Shown: one piece after another, positions 14,479 to 22,460 of the stretch
Numbering within the stretch: position 1 is the first letter of the stretch
Layout: each line of letters begins with the position of its first letter
Assembly (NCBI GenBank): GCA_023459875.1
Contig: JAEWRY010000006.1
Span: 1 to 62,005 of the forward strand
Source: Bacillota bacterium
GTDB lineage: Bacteria > Bacillota > Clostridia > Oscillospirales > Oscillospiraceae
Direction: 5' to 3'
DNA: 62,005 nt
Notes under the pieces: generated by a model
Databases searched by the model: none
Seen by the model: the letters and a program-made list of their open reading frames with translations, nothing else
What the model was told of the DNA's origin: nothing
Translations under genes and position numbers: made by a program

Positions 14479-16701
14479 ATGATGAAGGAGCATAAACATA
14501 AAACCGTCATGATCGTGTCGCTGATCATGTTGGCTTTGGCGCTCACTTTGTTCTATCTTTTGCTGATTTCTCACTTCGTGGGGAAGAAAACAAACGCCAA
14601 TTTGAACGCTTCGGGTCTGCAGAATGCGCTGCTGATCAGACAGAACATTGAAAGTCATCTGGAAAAGCTGGAACTTGTCTCAAAAGAGCTTGCGCCGGTC
14701 TATCACAAAGGTTCGGAACCTTGTACGGACAAGTGTTCCCATATGGCGGAGCAGTTGGGTTATGCGAATTTGGGAATTGTCCTCTATACCGGCGGTACGT
14801 TTTGTTCCTCGGCGGAGGCCCCGCTCGGCGCCGCGTATGAGCACCTGATGCGTGATAAGGATGCCGGATGGAAAAACCAGCGCGGAGATATCATCTCGGC
14901 CTTGGTAAATGACGGAGCTGACACCGCGCTTTTTAATGTCTATGCAGTGCCCTTCCTCGTGGACGGTACGGAAATCGGTTTTCTGTACGGCATGACGAAT
15001 GGCGCTACTCCGACGCCGGCCGGGACGCAACCCTTTTTCGTGGTGGACCGGGAGGGCGGCGTCGTCTATATGACAGGTTATGAAGAGAGCGCTTTCGGTT
15101 CCGGTTCCAGTCAGGAAAGGCGGCTGAAAGAAATAAAAGCGGAAGTCGGGCCGCTTGTTGAAGCTTTTGACAGGGACCCGACCGCAGACGCCGTATATGA
15201 GATGGGGGGAAGGAAGCTGGTTTTCTCCAAAATGAACATGAACGGCTGGTACGTAGTATCCCTGTTCGAAAATAGCGCCGTGGACGGACAGATTTTCGCT
15301 TTGTCCGTAATAGCCTGCGCCGTATCGTTTGCGATGTTTCTGGGGCTGTGCTGCTTGTTTCACCGCACATGGCTGAAAAATCAAAAACGGCTTTTAGCTT
15401 TCATTCAGACCGACGAACTGACCGGCGCTCTGAATTTTAAGGGCTTTGAGACCGCCGTTCGGGAACTTTTGGATGAGGCGCCCGTAAACGTGAAGTATGC
15501 CGTCGTAGATTTTGACGTGAATTCCTTTGAAGCCTACAACTCCCTTTATGGATTCGAGGCGGGTAACCTCCTGCTCTGTTCTATGGCAGATGCGATAAAG
15601 GAAACGATAGGAGAAAATGAGCTCTATGCCAGGGTTTCCGCCGATCATTTCGTATGCCTTGTCAAAAAAGAGCAGACGGGAAGTCTTTTAGAGCGGATTT
15701 ACCGGGCGGAAAAGGCCTTCCGTCGGATAAAAGACTGCAGTCGCATACTTGTGAGCTACGGGATCTATGAAATCACCGACCGTTCCCTGCCCATCAGCAC
15801 CATGTGCGACAGGGCGCTGGCCGCGAAGCGGACAATTAAGGGAAACTTCAACAATATCATTGCGGTTTACGACGAGGAATTTCACCGGAAGCAGCTCGAG
15901 GACATCGAAATGGTGAGTTATATGGAAACCGCGCTGCAAAAGGGCGAATTCGTAGCCTATTATCAGCCGAAATACAACATTGCTACCGAGGGAATCGTGG
16001 GGCTGGAGGCGCTGGCCAGATGGAAACACCCAAAGGGTGAGATCAGACCTCCCGACCGGTTTATCCGTCTGTTTGAAAAGAACGGTCTGATTGGCAGGCT
16101 GGACCTTTATATGTTTGAAACGGTCTGCTCCAAACTTTCATCCATGCTTCGTGTTAATAATGATCCGGTTCCGATTTCGGTCAATTTTTCCCGTACTCAC
16201 CTGTATGATCCGGATTTTGCAAATAAACTGCTGGAGACGACCCGGAAGTACGGAGTATCCCCGGGCCTTTTGGAAATTGAGCTCACCGAGTCGGCCTTTT
16301 TATCCGACCAGAATAAGCTGCTCGCCGTGATCAGCGAGCTTCATAATATGGGTTTTTTGGTGTCCGTAGACGATTTCGGAAGCGGCTATTCCTCGCTGAA
16401 TCTGATTAAGGATATTAACTTTGACATTATCAAGCTGGACCGAGCCTTTTTGTCCACCAGCAACACCGAGCGCGGGAAAACCGTGGTGAAGTTCGTCCTG
16501 ACTCTGGCCCACGCGCTGAAACTCCAGATCGTGGCGGAGGGAGTGGAGACGGATAGCCAGCTGGAGTTTTTAAGGAATAACGGCTGCGACATTGTTCAGG
16601 GTTTCCTCTTTTCCAGGCCGCTCCCGGAGGAGGAACTGGACAGACTGCTGGGAATAAGCAATGAAAATGGCATGGAAAGGGAGCCGGTTCCAGCCATATG
16701 A
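14479..16701 (+). CDS. membrane GGDEF-EAL cyclic-di-GMP signalling protein
   Basis: The 740-residue protein starts with a membrane helix (about 10-30), has an extracytoplasmic sensor region (about 35-260), a second helix (about 270-290), a GGDEF domain (about 305-460) and an EAL domain (about 480-730). The GGDEF signature is degenerate: the active-site loop reads VSADHFV, so cyclase activity is unlikely. The EAL domain keeps the residues needed for cyclic-di-GMP hydrolysis: VGLEALARW, SVNFSR, EIELTES, VDDFGSGYSSL, IKLDR, and AEGVET. I infer a membrane-anchored phosphodiesterase that lowers cyclic-di-GMP in response to an outside signal. It has a strong terminator behind it and a possible leader in front. 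Confidence 0.9.
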   Translation: MMKEHKHKTVMIVSLIMLALALTLFYLLLISHFVGKKTNANLNASGLQNALLIRQNIESHLEKLELVSKELAPVYHKGSEPCTDKCSHMAEQLGYANLGIVLYTGGTFCSSAEAPLGAAYEHLMRDKDAGWKNQRGDIISALVNDGADTALFNVYAVPFLVDGTEIGFLYGMTNGATPTPAGTQPFFVVDREGGVVYMTGYEESAFGSGSSQERRLKEIKAEVGPLVEAFDRDPTADAVYEMGGRKLVFSKMNMNGWYVVSLFENSAVDGQIFALSVIACAVSFAMFLGLCCLFHRTWLKNQKRLLAFIQTDELTGALNFKGFETAVRELLDEAPVNVKYAVVDFDVNSFEAYNSLYGFEAGNLLLCSMADAIKETIGENELYARVSADHFVCLVKKEQTGSLLERIYRAEKAFRRIKDCSRILVSYGIYEITDRSLPISTMCDRALAAKRTIKGNFNNIIAVYDEEFHRKQLEDIEMVSYMETALQKGEFVAYYQPKYNIATEGIVGLEALARWKHPKGEIRPPDRFIRLFEKNGLIGRLDLYMFETVCSKLSSMLRVNNDPVPISVNFSRTHLYDPDFANKLLETTRKYGVSPGLLEIELTESAFLSDQNKLLAVISELHNMGFLVSVDDFGSGYSSLNLIKDINFDIIKLDRAFLSTSNTERGKTVVKFVLTLAHALKLQIVAEGVETDSQLEFLRNNGCDIVQGFLFSRPLPEEELDRLLGISNENGMEREPVPAI

Positions 16702-16750
16702 CGGTAATCAGACCGCAAGGATGCTCCCCGTTTCGTCTTTCGAGAGTCTA

Positions 16751-16785
16751 AGGCCCGGCGCCGTATGACGGCGCCGGGCCTTTTT
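16751..16785 (+). terminator. terminator of the GGDEF-EAL gene
   Basis: AGGCCCGGCGCCG (16751-16763) pairs perfectly with CGGCGCCGGGCCT (16769-16781) around TATGA, followed by TTTTT. Confidence 0.93.
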
Positions 16786-16793
16786 ATGCGCTG

Positions 16794-16841
16794 ACACTTG
16801 AGCGGGCAGCGGTTGTTCCTAGAGCCTTCCCGCTCAAGTGT
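16794..16841 (-). terminator. hairpin over the 3' end of the VanZ-like gene
   Basis: ACACTTGAGCGGG (16794-16806) and CCCGCTCAAGTGT (16829-16841) are perfect complements. The right arm contains the stop codon of the leftward gene. There is no clear T run, so a terminator role is plausible but not certain. Confidence 0.45.
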
Positions 16842-17394
16842 TTCTGTCGGAGAAAGACGGCTTTCGCAGAAGATGCAGGGAGTAAAGTCCGGCGAGCGCG
16901 CCGCAGACGTTAAAAATAACGTCGTCAATGTCGCTGATGCCGGTTCCCAGAACCCACTGGAGGAGTTCAATAGACAGGGAAAGGGAGAGGCTTATGAGAG
17001 CCGTCTGCCCGGCTCCGATGCCCGGTTTTTTGATTTCCGCCAGCAGTCCGAGAGGGAAAAACCAGAGAAGGTTGCCGGCTACGGGGTAGACCACGGCCCA
17101 CAGTCCCGCGCGGGAGAGCTGAAAAGTTTTCACAAGCGGAACGATCTGAACCGTAGACACGCTGCGGGGCAAGGCCCAGAGCGCGGGAAGGCGGCTCCAG
17201 TCCCGTATTACCGTGATCTCAATAAGCGCGGCCAGGTAAAAGACCGCGAGAAAATGAATCGCCTCTCTGCGCCCGGAAAAAGGGAGGCCTATTCGCCTGA
17301 GCCGAAGACAGCGCCAGGCGAGAAAAAGAAGCCCCGCGGGCAGCGCCAGAGCAATGGCTCTGGCCGTGTATAAAAGAATTGCGCTGATGGTCAT
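16834..17394 (-). CDS. VanZ-like membrane protein
   Basis: The 186-residue protein has about five membrane helices and the VanZ-family pattern: VQIVPLVKTF early, NLLWFFPLGLLAEI in the middle, and SLSIELLQWVLGTGISDIDDVIFN near the end. In that last block the acidic residues and the ELLQ helix are conserved across the family. VanZ proteins are linked to low-level teicoplanin resistance in some enterococci, but most chromosomal copies have no known role. The gene stands alone. No vancomycin-resistance genes are seen near it. Confidence 0.83.
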   Translation of the reverse strand: MTISAILLYTARAIALALPAGLLFLAWRCLRLRRIGLPFSGRREAIHFLAVFYLAALIEITVIRDWSRLPALWALPRSVSTVQIVPLVKTFQLSRAGLWAVVYPVAGNLLWFFPLGLLAEIKKPGIGAGQTALISLSLSLSIELLQWVLGTGISDIDDVIFNVCGALAGLYSLHLLRKPSFSDRNT

Positions 17395-17536
17395 GGGAAT
17401 GCCTCCCGCAGACGAGGTTGGTTATTTTGAAAAAATGATAACATAGTATGGTTATTAAATCAAATTGCGGGTATTTTTTCTCACCTCCGAGCCATACTAC
17501 TTTCGGATGTCCAAAAATTAAGGAGGATCTCTCACC

Positions 17537-17749
17537 ATGATTATGGATCGAATCGCGCTGGCGCTGGCCATTGTCGGCGGCCTCAACTGGGGGAGCATCG
17601 GTATTTTCCGGCTTGACCTGGTGGCGTATGCTTTCGGAGGCGCAGACAATGTGGTGAGCCGCGTGGTATATACGATCATAGGAATTGCGGCCGTCTGGTG
17701 TATTTCCCTGATGTTCCGCGACCCCGACCCGGTGGACGCAAGAGTGTAG
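17537..17749 (+). CDS. DUF378 small membrane protein
   Basis: This 70-residue protein has two membrane helices. The first begins ALALAIVGGLNWGSIGIF, the GxNWG pattern of DUF378 (YuzA-like) proteins, and the second is VVYTIIGIAAVWCISLM. The start follows TAAGGAGGATC with good spacing. The function is unknown in the family. It stands alone ahead of the copper operon, with its own possible hairpin at 17812-17842. Confidence 0.83.
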   Translation: MIMDRIALALAIVGGLNWGSIGIFRLDLVAYAFGGADNVVSRVVYTIIGIAAVWCISLMFRDPDPVDARV

Positions 17750-17811
17750 CAAAATGGCGCCGATGCTATTCGGTAAAATGGAAAACGGCGGCAAAGAGTC
17801 TGCCGCGCGGC

Positions 17812-17842
17812 GTGCCTGCGAGAAATGAATTCCCGCAGGCAC
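17812..17842 (+). terminator. possible terminator after the DUF378 gene
   Basis: GTGCCTGCG (17812-17820) pairs with CGCAGGCAC (17834-17842), followed by a mixed T-rich stretch. The 13-base loop and broken T tract make it weak. Confidence 0.4.
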
Positions 17843-17887
17843 TTATTAAATTTCTTTCAGCAGCACGCGACCAAAACTCCAGAGGGC

Positions 17888-17936
17888 TTGACATTTCAAT
17901 GGATCTTTGATATAGTAATACTACCCTATAGGGTAG
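17888..17936 (+). promoter_or_regulatory. csoR-copA promoter with CsoR operator
   Basis: TTGACA (17888-17893) and TATAGT (17911-17916) have a 17-base spacer. A perfect 16-base palindrome, CTACCCTATAGGGTAG (17921-17936), begins just after the -10 box. TACCC...GGGTA palindromes are the known operator type of copper-sensing CsoR proteins, so apo-CsoR bound here would block transcription until copper releases it. Confidence 0.85.
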
Positions 17937-17965
17937 GGTTAATTAAATAACGGGAGGCTTTACTT

Positions 17966-18229
17966 ATGCAAGCCGATCATAAAAAAGTACTCCGGCTGCT
18001 GAACACGGCCAGAGGCCAGCTGGAGGGAATCATCAAAATGGTGGAGGAGGACCGCTACTGCATGGATGTTTCCCAGCAGGTGCTGGCTACCGAAGCCCTT
18101 TTGAACCGGGCCAACAAGGAGATACTCACCGCCCATCTGAAGCACTGTGTCCTTTCCGCGGAAAACGGAAAAGAACGGGAGGAGAAGATCGACGAATTGG
18201 CAGCCCTTCTGGACAGGATTTTACGGTGA
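17966..18229 (+). CDS. csoR: copper-sensing repressor CsoR
   Basis: This 87-residue all-helical protein is of the CsoR/RcnR/FrmR family. The Cu(I) ligand set is present: Cys in RYCMDVSQQ (residue 33), then His and Cys in AHLKHCV, four residues apart. This C-H-C pattern fits copper rather than nickel or formaldehyde sensing. It starts after GGGAGG and is first in the operon, 26 bases ahead of copA. Cu(I) binding would release it from the palindrome at 17921-17936 and derepress the copper exporter. Confidence 0.92.
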   Translation: MQADHKKVLRLLNTARGQLEGIIKMVEEDRYCMDVSQQVLATEALLNRANKEILTAHLKHCVLSAENGKEREEKIDELAALLDRILR

Positions 18230-18255
18230 GTATGACAGACGGAAAAGGATAAAAA

Positions 18256-20796
18256 ATGAAACAGACATTTAAAATAACAGGTATGACCTGCAGCGCCTGC
18301 AGCGCCCATGTGGAAAAGGCGGTATCCAAGCTGCCGGGCATCCGCTCGGCCAATGTGAATCTGCTGGGCGGCACGATGCAGGCGGAATATGACGATTCTG
18401 CGCTTTCTTCCGCTCAAATTATCGGTGCGGTGGAAAAGGCGGGGTACGGCGCCTCCCTGCCCGAGACGGGCAGGGAGAAGAAAGAAGCCCCCGCCCGGGT
18501 GACCTCCGGCATGGAGGAAGAGCTCAGGGGCATGAAGCGGCGCTTTTCCGTCTCGCTTTGCTTTCTGATCCCCCTTCTTTACATCTCTATGGGGCACATG
18601 CTTGGTTTCCCGCTGCCTTCCGTTTTCCACGGAACCGAAAACGCCATGACCTTCGCCCTTTCGCAGTTTCTGCTGCTGCTGCCGATTATTGTGATCAACG
18701 GCAAATACTACCGTACGGGGTTTCCCGCCCTTGTCCGGCGGGCGCCCAATATGGATTCCCTCATTGCCGTCGGCTCCGCCGCCGCCGTTCTCTACGGCGT
18801 GGCCGCCCTCTACCAGATCGGCTACGGTTTGGGGCACGGGGATATGCAGCGGGTGATGCGCTGGTCCATGGACCTCTATTTCGAGTCCGCCGGCATGATC
18901 CTCACCCTCATTACCCTGGGCAAGTTCCTGGAGACCCGCTCCAAGGGGAAAACGGGGGAGGCCATCTCCCGGCTCATCGACCTAGCCCCGAAAACCGCCG
19001 CGGTGCTGCGGGAGGGGAAGGAGCTTGAGCTTCCTGTTGATGAGGTAAGGGTGGATGACCTCATTCTGGTGCGCCCGGGACAGTCGATCCCTGTGGACGG
19101 GGTCCTCGTCGAGGGCTATTCCGCCGTGGACGAGTCCGCCCTCACGGGCGAGTCGGTGCCGGTGGAAAAGAGCGCGGGGGACAGACTGATGACCGCCTCC
19201 ATCAACAAATCGGGGGCTTTCACTATGAAGGCCACCCGGGTGGGGGAGGACACCACGCTGGCCCAGATGATCGCGCTGGTGGAGGAGGCGTCCTCCTCCA
19301 AAGCACCCATTTCCAAGCTGGCCGACAGGGTAGCGGGCGTCTTCGTCCCCGTAGTCATGGTCATTGCCGCCGTCACCGCGGCGCTGTGGCTCGTCACCGG
19401 CCACAGCCTGGAGTTTGCCCTTACCGCCGGCGTGGCCGTGCTGGTTATCTCCTGCCCCTGCGCCCTGGGGCTCGCCACTCCCGTTGCCATCATGGTGGGC
19501 ACCGGAAAGGGGGCCGAGTGCGGCGTCCTGTTCCGGTCGGCCGAGGCGCTGGAGACGCTTCATAACGTAAAGACTATTGTGCTGGACAAGACGGGCACCA
19601 TCACCGAGGGAAAGCCGAGAGTGACCGACGTATATCCCGGCGGGGATATGACCGCCGAGGAACTCCTCTGCGTGGCGGCGGCGCTGGAAAAACCCTCCGA
19701 GCATCCCCTGGCCGCGGCCATCGTTGCCGAGGCGGCGGAAAGAAACATTCCCCTGTGTCCGGTGACCGGTTTCGAGGCTGTCCACGGCAAGGGAGTGCGC
19801 GGGAGCATTCAGGGGGAGGCCTATCTGGCGGGCAACCTCGCGATGCTGGAGGAAGAAAAGATCGACCCCGGCGCTTTCAAAGCCGCCGCCGACGGCTTCG
19901 CGGAAAACGGAAAGACTCCCCTCTATTTTGCCCAGGGCGGCAAAACAATCGGAGTGATCGCGGTGGCGGACACCGTCAAAAAAACCAGCGCCGCCGCCAT
20001 CGAGGGCTTTAAGGCTCTTGGCGTGGAGGTGGTGATGCTCACCGGCGACAATGCCCGCACCGCCGCGGCCATTGGCAGAGAGCTGAAGCTGGACCGGGTG
20101 GTCTCCGAGGTGCTGCCCGCCGAAAAGGAGCGGCAAATCGCGGCCATCCAGACGGAAGACCGCAAGGTGGCCATGGTGGGGGACGGCATCAACGACGCCC
20201 CGGCTTTGGTTCGGGCCGACGTGGGCCTCGCCGTGGGCGGCGGGAGCGACATCGCCATCGAGTCCGCCGACGTGGTGCTGATGAAAAACGACCTGCTGGA
20301 CGCGCTGACCGCCCTGCGCCTGTCCAAAGCGGTGATAGCTAACATCCGGCAGAACCTCTTCTGGGCCTTTTTCTATAACGTCATCGGCATTCCGCTGGCT
20401 GCGGGTGTGTTCTACCCCGTTCTGGGGTGGCAGCTTAGCCCTATGTTCGCCGCCGCCGCCATGAGCCTTAGTTCCTTCTGCGTGGTGTCCAACGCCCTGC
20501 GCCTGCGTTTTTTTAGGTCTCAGCAGCCGATACTGTCCGATAAAACAGATCAGAAAAATGAATCAGAAAATTTGAAAGGAGAAATCAGTATGCAGAAGAC
20601 TATGAAAATCGAGGGAATGAGCTGTTCCCACTGTTCCGCCCGGGTGGAGCAGGCGCTTACCGCCATCCCCGGCGTTTCCGCCAAGGTAAACCTGGAAGCG
20701 AAAAGCGCCGACCTTACCCTGAGCAAGCCCGTGGACGACAAGACCCTCCGCGACGCGGTGACCGGCGCGGGCTACGAGGTAGTATCCATCTCATAA
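18256..20796 (+). CDS. copA: copper-exporting P1B-ATPase CopA, fused to CopZ
   Basis: This 846-residue enzyme pumps Cu(I) out of the cytoplasm using ATP. An N-terminal metal-binding domain carries GMTCSACSAHV (about 9-19). Then come the transmembrane CPC motif in VISCPCALGLATPV, the phosphorylation site DKTGT, the SEHPLA block of the nucleotide domain, and GDGINDAPAL. The pump proper seems to end at NALRLRFFRSQQ. Instead of stopping, the frame runs through a ~25-residue polar linker into a complete second metal-binding domain with GMSCSHCSARV, which matches a stand-alone CopZ chaperone. A ribosome site and ATG sit at that junction. Pump and chaperone are thus made as one chain, as separate proteins, or both. 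Confidence 0.94.
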   Translation: MKQTFKITGMTCSACSAHVEKAVSKLPGIRSANVNLLGGTMQAEYDDSALSSAQIIGAVEKAGYGASLPETGREKKEAPARVTSGMEEELRGMKRRFSVSLCFLIPLLYISMGHMLGFPLPSVFHGTENAMTFALSQFLLLLPIIVINGKYYRTGFPALVRRAPNMDSLIAVGSAAAVLYGVAALYQIGYGLGHGDMQRVMRWSMDLYFESAGMILTLITLGKFLETRSKGKTGEAISRLIDLAPKTAAVLREGKELELPVDEVRVDDLILVRPGQSIPVDGVLVEGYSAVDESALTGESVPVEKSAGDRLMTASINKSGAFTMKATRVGEDTTLAQMIALVEEASSSKAPISKLADRVAGVFVPVVMVIAAVTAALWLVTGHSLEFALTAGVAVLVISCPCALGLATPVAIMVGTGKGAECGVLFRSAEALETLHNVKTIVLDKTGTITEGKPRVTDVYPGGDMTAEELLCVAAALEKPSEHPLAAAIVAEAAERNIPLCPVTGFEAVHGKGVRGSIQGEAYLAGNLAMLEEEKIDPGAFKAAADGFAENGKTPLYFAQGGKTIGVIAVADTVKKTSAAAIEGFKALGVEVVMLTGDNARTAAAIGRELKLDRVVSEVLPAEKERQIAAIQTEDRKVAMVGDGINDAPALVRADVGLAVGGGSDIAIESADVVLMKNDLLDALTALRLSKAVIANIRQNLFWAFFYNVIGIPLAAGVFYPVLGWQLSPMFAAAAMSLSSFCVVSNALRLRFFRSQQPILSDKTDQKNESENLKGEISMQKTMKIEGMSCSHCSARVEQALTAIPGVSAKVNLEAKSADLTLSKPVDDKTLRDAVTGAGYEVVSIS
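20590..20796 (+). CDS. copZ: CopZ-like copper chaperone, in-frame internal start within copA
   Basis: An ATG at 20590 is preceded by AAAGGAG (20575-20581) at an 8-base spacing, in the copA frame. It would give a 68-residue protein starting MQKTMKIEGMSCSHC, the normal size and motif of CopZ, which hands Cu(I) to CopA. The ribosome site is as good as those of true genes nearby, so separate CopZ is likely made in addition to the fusion. A lost copA stop codon is the simplest origin. Confidence 0.6.
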   Translation: MQKTMKIEGMSCSHCSARVEQALTAIPGVSAKVNLEAKSADLTLSKPVDDKTLRDAVTGAGYEVVSIS

Positions 20797-20869
20797 AAAA
20801 TATCGCCGGATGCTGCGCAGCTGTGCTAATATAAAGAGAGATTGAACGCACCGGAAAGGGGATGACGCA

Positions 20870-22222
20870 ATGTCCACGCTGCTCATTAAAAATGCCCGCT
20901 ATATCGTCTCCTGCGACGAGAACGATACGGTTTACGAGCGCAGCAACCTCCTCATCCGCGACGAGGTGGTGGAGTATATCGGCCCCAATTACCTGAGGGC
21001 CGACCAGGTGATCGACGCTTCCGACATGGTAGTTTATCCGGGCCTCATCAACACCCACCACCACCTCTATCAGTGTTTCTCCCGCAATCTGCCCGAGGTG
21101 CAGAACATGGAGCTTTTCCCCTGGCTTGTCACTCTCTATGAGGTGTGGAAGAACCTGAACGAGGAAGTTGTCACCTGGTCCTCTCTCACCGCCATGGGCG
21201 AGCTGCTCCTCACCGGGACCACCACCTGCTTCGACCACCACTACGTCTTCCCCGAAAAGGCCGGCGACTTGATCGCCGCCCAGTTCCGGGCGGCTGCCCG
21301 GCTGGGCATCCGCATGCACGCCTCCCGGGGCTCCATGGACCTCTCCAAGAAGGACGGCGGACTCCCCCCAGACAGCGTGGTGCAGACCATCGACCAAATC
21401 ATGCAGGACTCGGAGCGCCTCGTGAAGGTGTGGCACGACGACTCCAGATATTCCATGCGGCAGGTGGCGCTGGCGCCCTGCTCGCCCTTCTCGGTTACCG
21501 GTGACCTGATGCGGGAGAGCGCCAAACTCGCCCGCTCTCTGGGGGTGCGCCTGCATACCCATCTGGCGGAGACCCGGGATGAGGAGGAGTTCACCCTCTC
21601 AAAATTCGGGATGCGTCCCCTGGACTACATGCGCTCCCTGGGCTGGCTGGGAAGCGACGTATGGTTTGCCCACGGCATCCACTTTAACGATGATGAACTT
21701 CACCTCTTGGCCGAGACCGGCACCGGCGTGGCCCACTGCCCCGTGTCCAATATGAAGCTAGCCTCCGGCGTTTGTCGGGTGCCGGAGATGCTGAAGCTGG
21801 GGGTGCCACTGGGACTGGGAGTGGACGGGAGTGCCTCCAACGACGGCAGCAATCTTTTGGAGGAGATGCGGGTTTCCTATCTTCTCCACCGGCTCACATA
21901 CAGCCGTAGCGCCCCCACGGGGTACGACATCCTGAAGATGGCCACCCGCGGCTCGGCCCGGCTCCTGGGGCGCAGCGATATCGGGCATCTGGCCCCGGGC
22001 ATGGCGGCCGACCTGTTCCTTATCTCGCTCACCCGCCTGAGTCTGGTGGGGGCGCAGTTCGACCCCAAGTCGGTGCTGGGTACCGTCGGCTTTAAAGGCC
22101 CAGTGGATTACACCATCGTGAACGGCAGGCCCGTGGTGCAGAACGGCGAGCTTGTCACCGTGGACGAAAAAGAAGTGGCCGCCAAGTCCAACGAAGTCGT
22201 CCGGCAATACTTGCACAGGTAA
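20870..22222 (+). CDS. amidohydrolase, probable 8-oxoguanine deaminase
   Basis: This is a metal-dependent deaminase of the TrzA/AtzA branch of the amidohydrolase superfamily. Visible metal ligands are His in GLINTHHHLYQ (about residue 60-70), His in RLHTHLAET, His in WFAHGIHF, and Asp in LGVDGSASND near residue 323. The 450-residue length, the N-terminal MSTLLIKNA strand and the NLPEVQNMELFPWL loop resemble 8-oxoguanine deaminases, which turn 8-oxoguanine into urate. Guanine deaminase or a related aryl deaminase is the alternative. GGAAAGGGG upstream supports the start. It is a single gene with a strong terminator. Confidence 0.8.
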   Translation: MSTLLIKNARYIVSCDENDTVYERSNLLIRDEVVEYIGPNYLRADQVIDASDMVVYPGLINTHHHLYQCFSRNLPEVQNMELFPWLVTLYEVWKNLNEEVVTWSSLTAMGELLLTGTTTCFDHHYVFPEKAGDLIAAQFRAAARLGIRMHASRGSMDLSKKDGGLPPDSVVQTIDQIMQDSERLVKVWHDDSRYSMRQVALAPCSPFSVTGDLMRESAKLARSLGVRLHTHLAETRDEEEFTLSKFGMRPLDYMRSLGWLGSDVWFAHGIHFNDDELHLLAETGTGVAHCPVSNMKLASGVCRVPEMLKLGVPLGLGVDGSASNDGSNLLEEMRVSYLLHRLTYSRSAPTGYDILKMATRGSARLLGRSDIGHLAPGMAADLFLISLTRLSLVGAQFDPKSVLGTVGFKGPVDYTIVNGRPVVQNGELVTVDEKEVAAKSNEVVRQYLHR

Positions 22223-22254
22223 ACGAATACCTCACGCGCTTAAGCTGACGTGGT

Positions 22255-22292
22255 AAAAAAGACGGCAGACACGAAAGTGTCTGCCGTCTTTT
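22255..22292 (+). terminator. terminator of the amidohydrolase gene
   Basis: AAGACGGCAGACAC (22259-22272) pairs perfectly with GTGTCTGCCGTCTT (22277-22290) around a GAAA tetraloop, with an A run before and T run after. Confidence 0.93.
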
Positions 22293-22323
22293 CTGTCAAT
22301 CAAGGGAAAGCGGAGGTGAAGAG

Positions 22324-22410
22324 ATGGCAGAAAAGTACACAATGCCCGGCAAGGCAGATAAGCCGGACGGAAAACCGCCGGTCCTGTTCAGAAGGGGACC
22401 GGCGGTCTAA
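22324..22410 (+). CDS. possible 28-residue small protein
   Basis: GCGGAGGTGAAGAG is followed by ATG at 22324 and an open frame MAEKYTMPGKADKPDGKPPV...RRGPAV ending in TAA at 22408-22410. The ribosome site is excellent, and it lies just after a strong terminator. The last third of the frame is also a hairpin, so it may be a leader or relic rather than a real protein. No family is recognised. Confidence 0.3.
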   Translation: MAEKYTMPGKADKPDGKPPVLFRRGPAV

Positions 22411-22416
22411 GTTTTT
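22374..22416. terminator. hairpin overlapping the small open frame
   Basis: ACCGCCGGTCC (22374-22384) pairs with GGACCGGCGGT (22396-22406), followed by CTAAGTTTTT. It could end a short rightward transcript or the leftward histidine-kinase operon. Confidence 0.55.
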
Positions 22417-22460
22417 GCCCGCTGTCTATTGACTGCTCCACCCGGGAGGACGGGAACGTT

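Noticed and set aside
16834..17394. glycopeptide resistance locus because of VanZ
   Set aside because: No vanHAX, vanRS or related genes are present; VanZ-like proteins are widespread without such a role.
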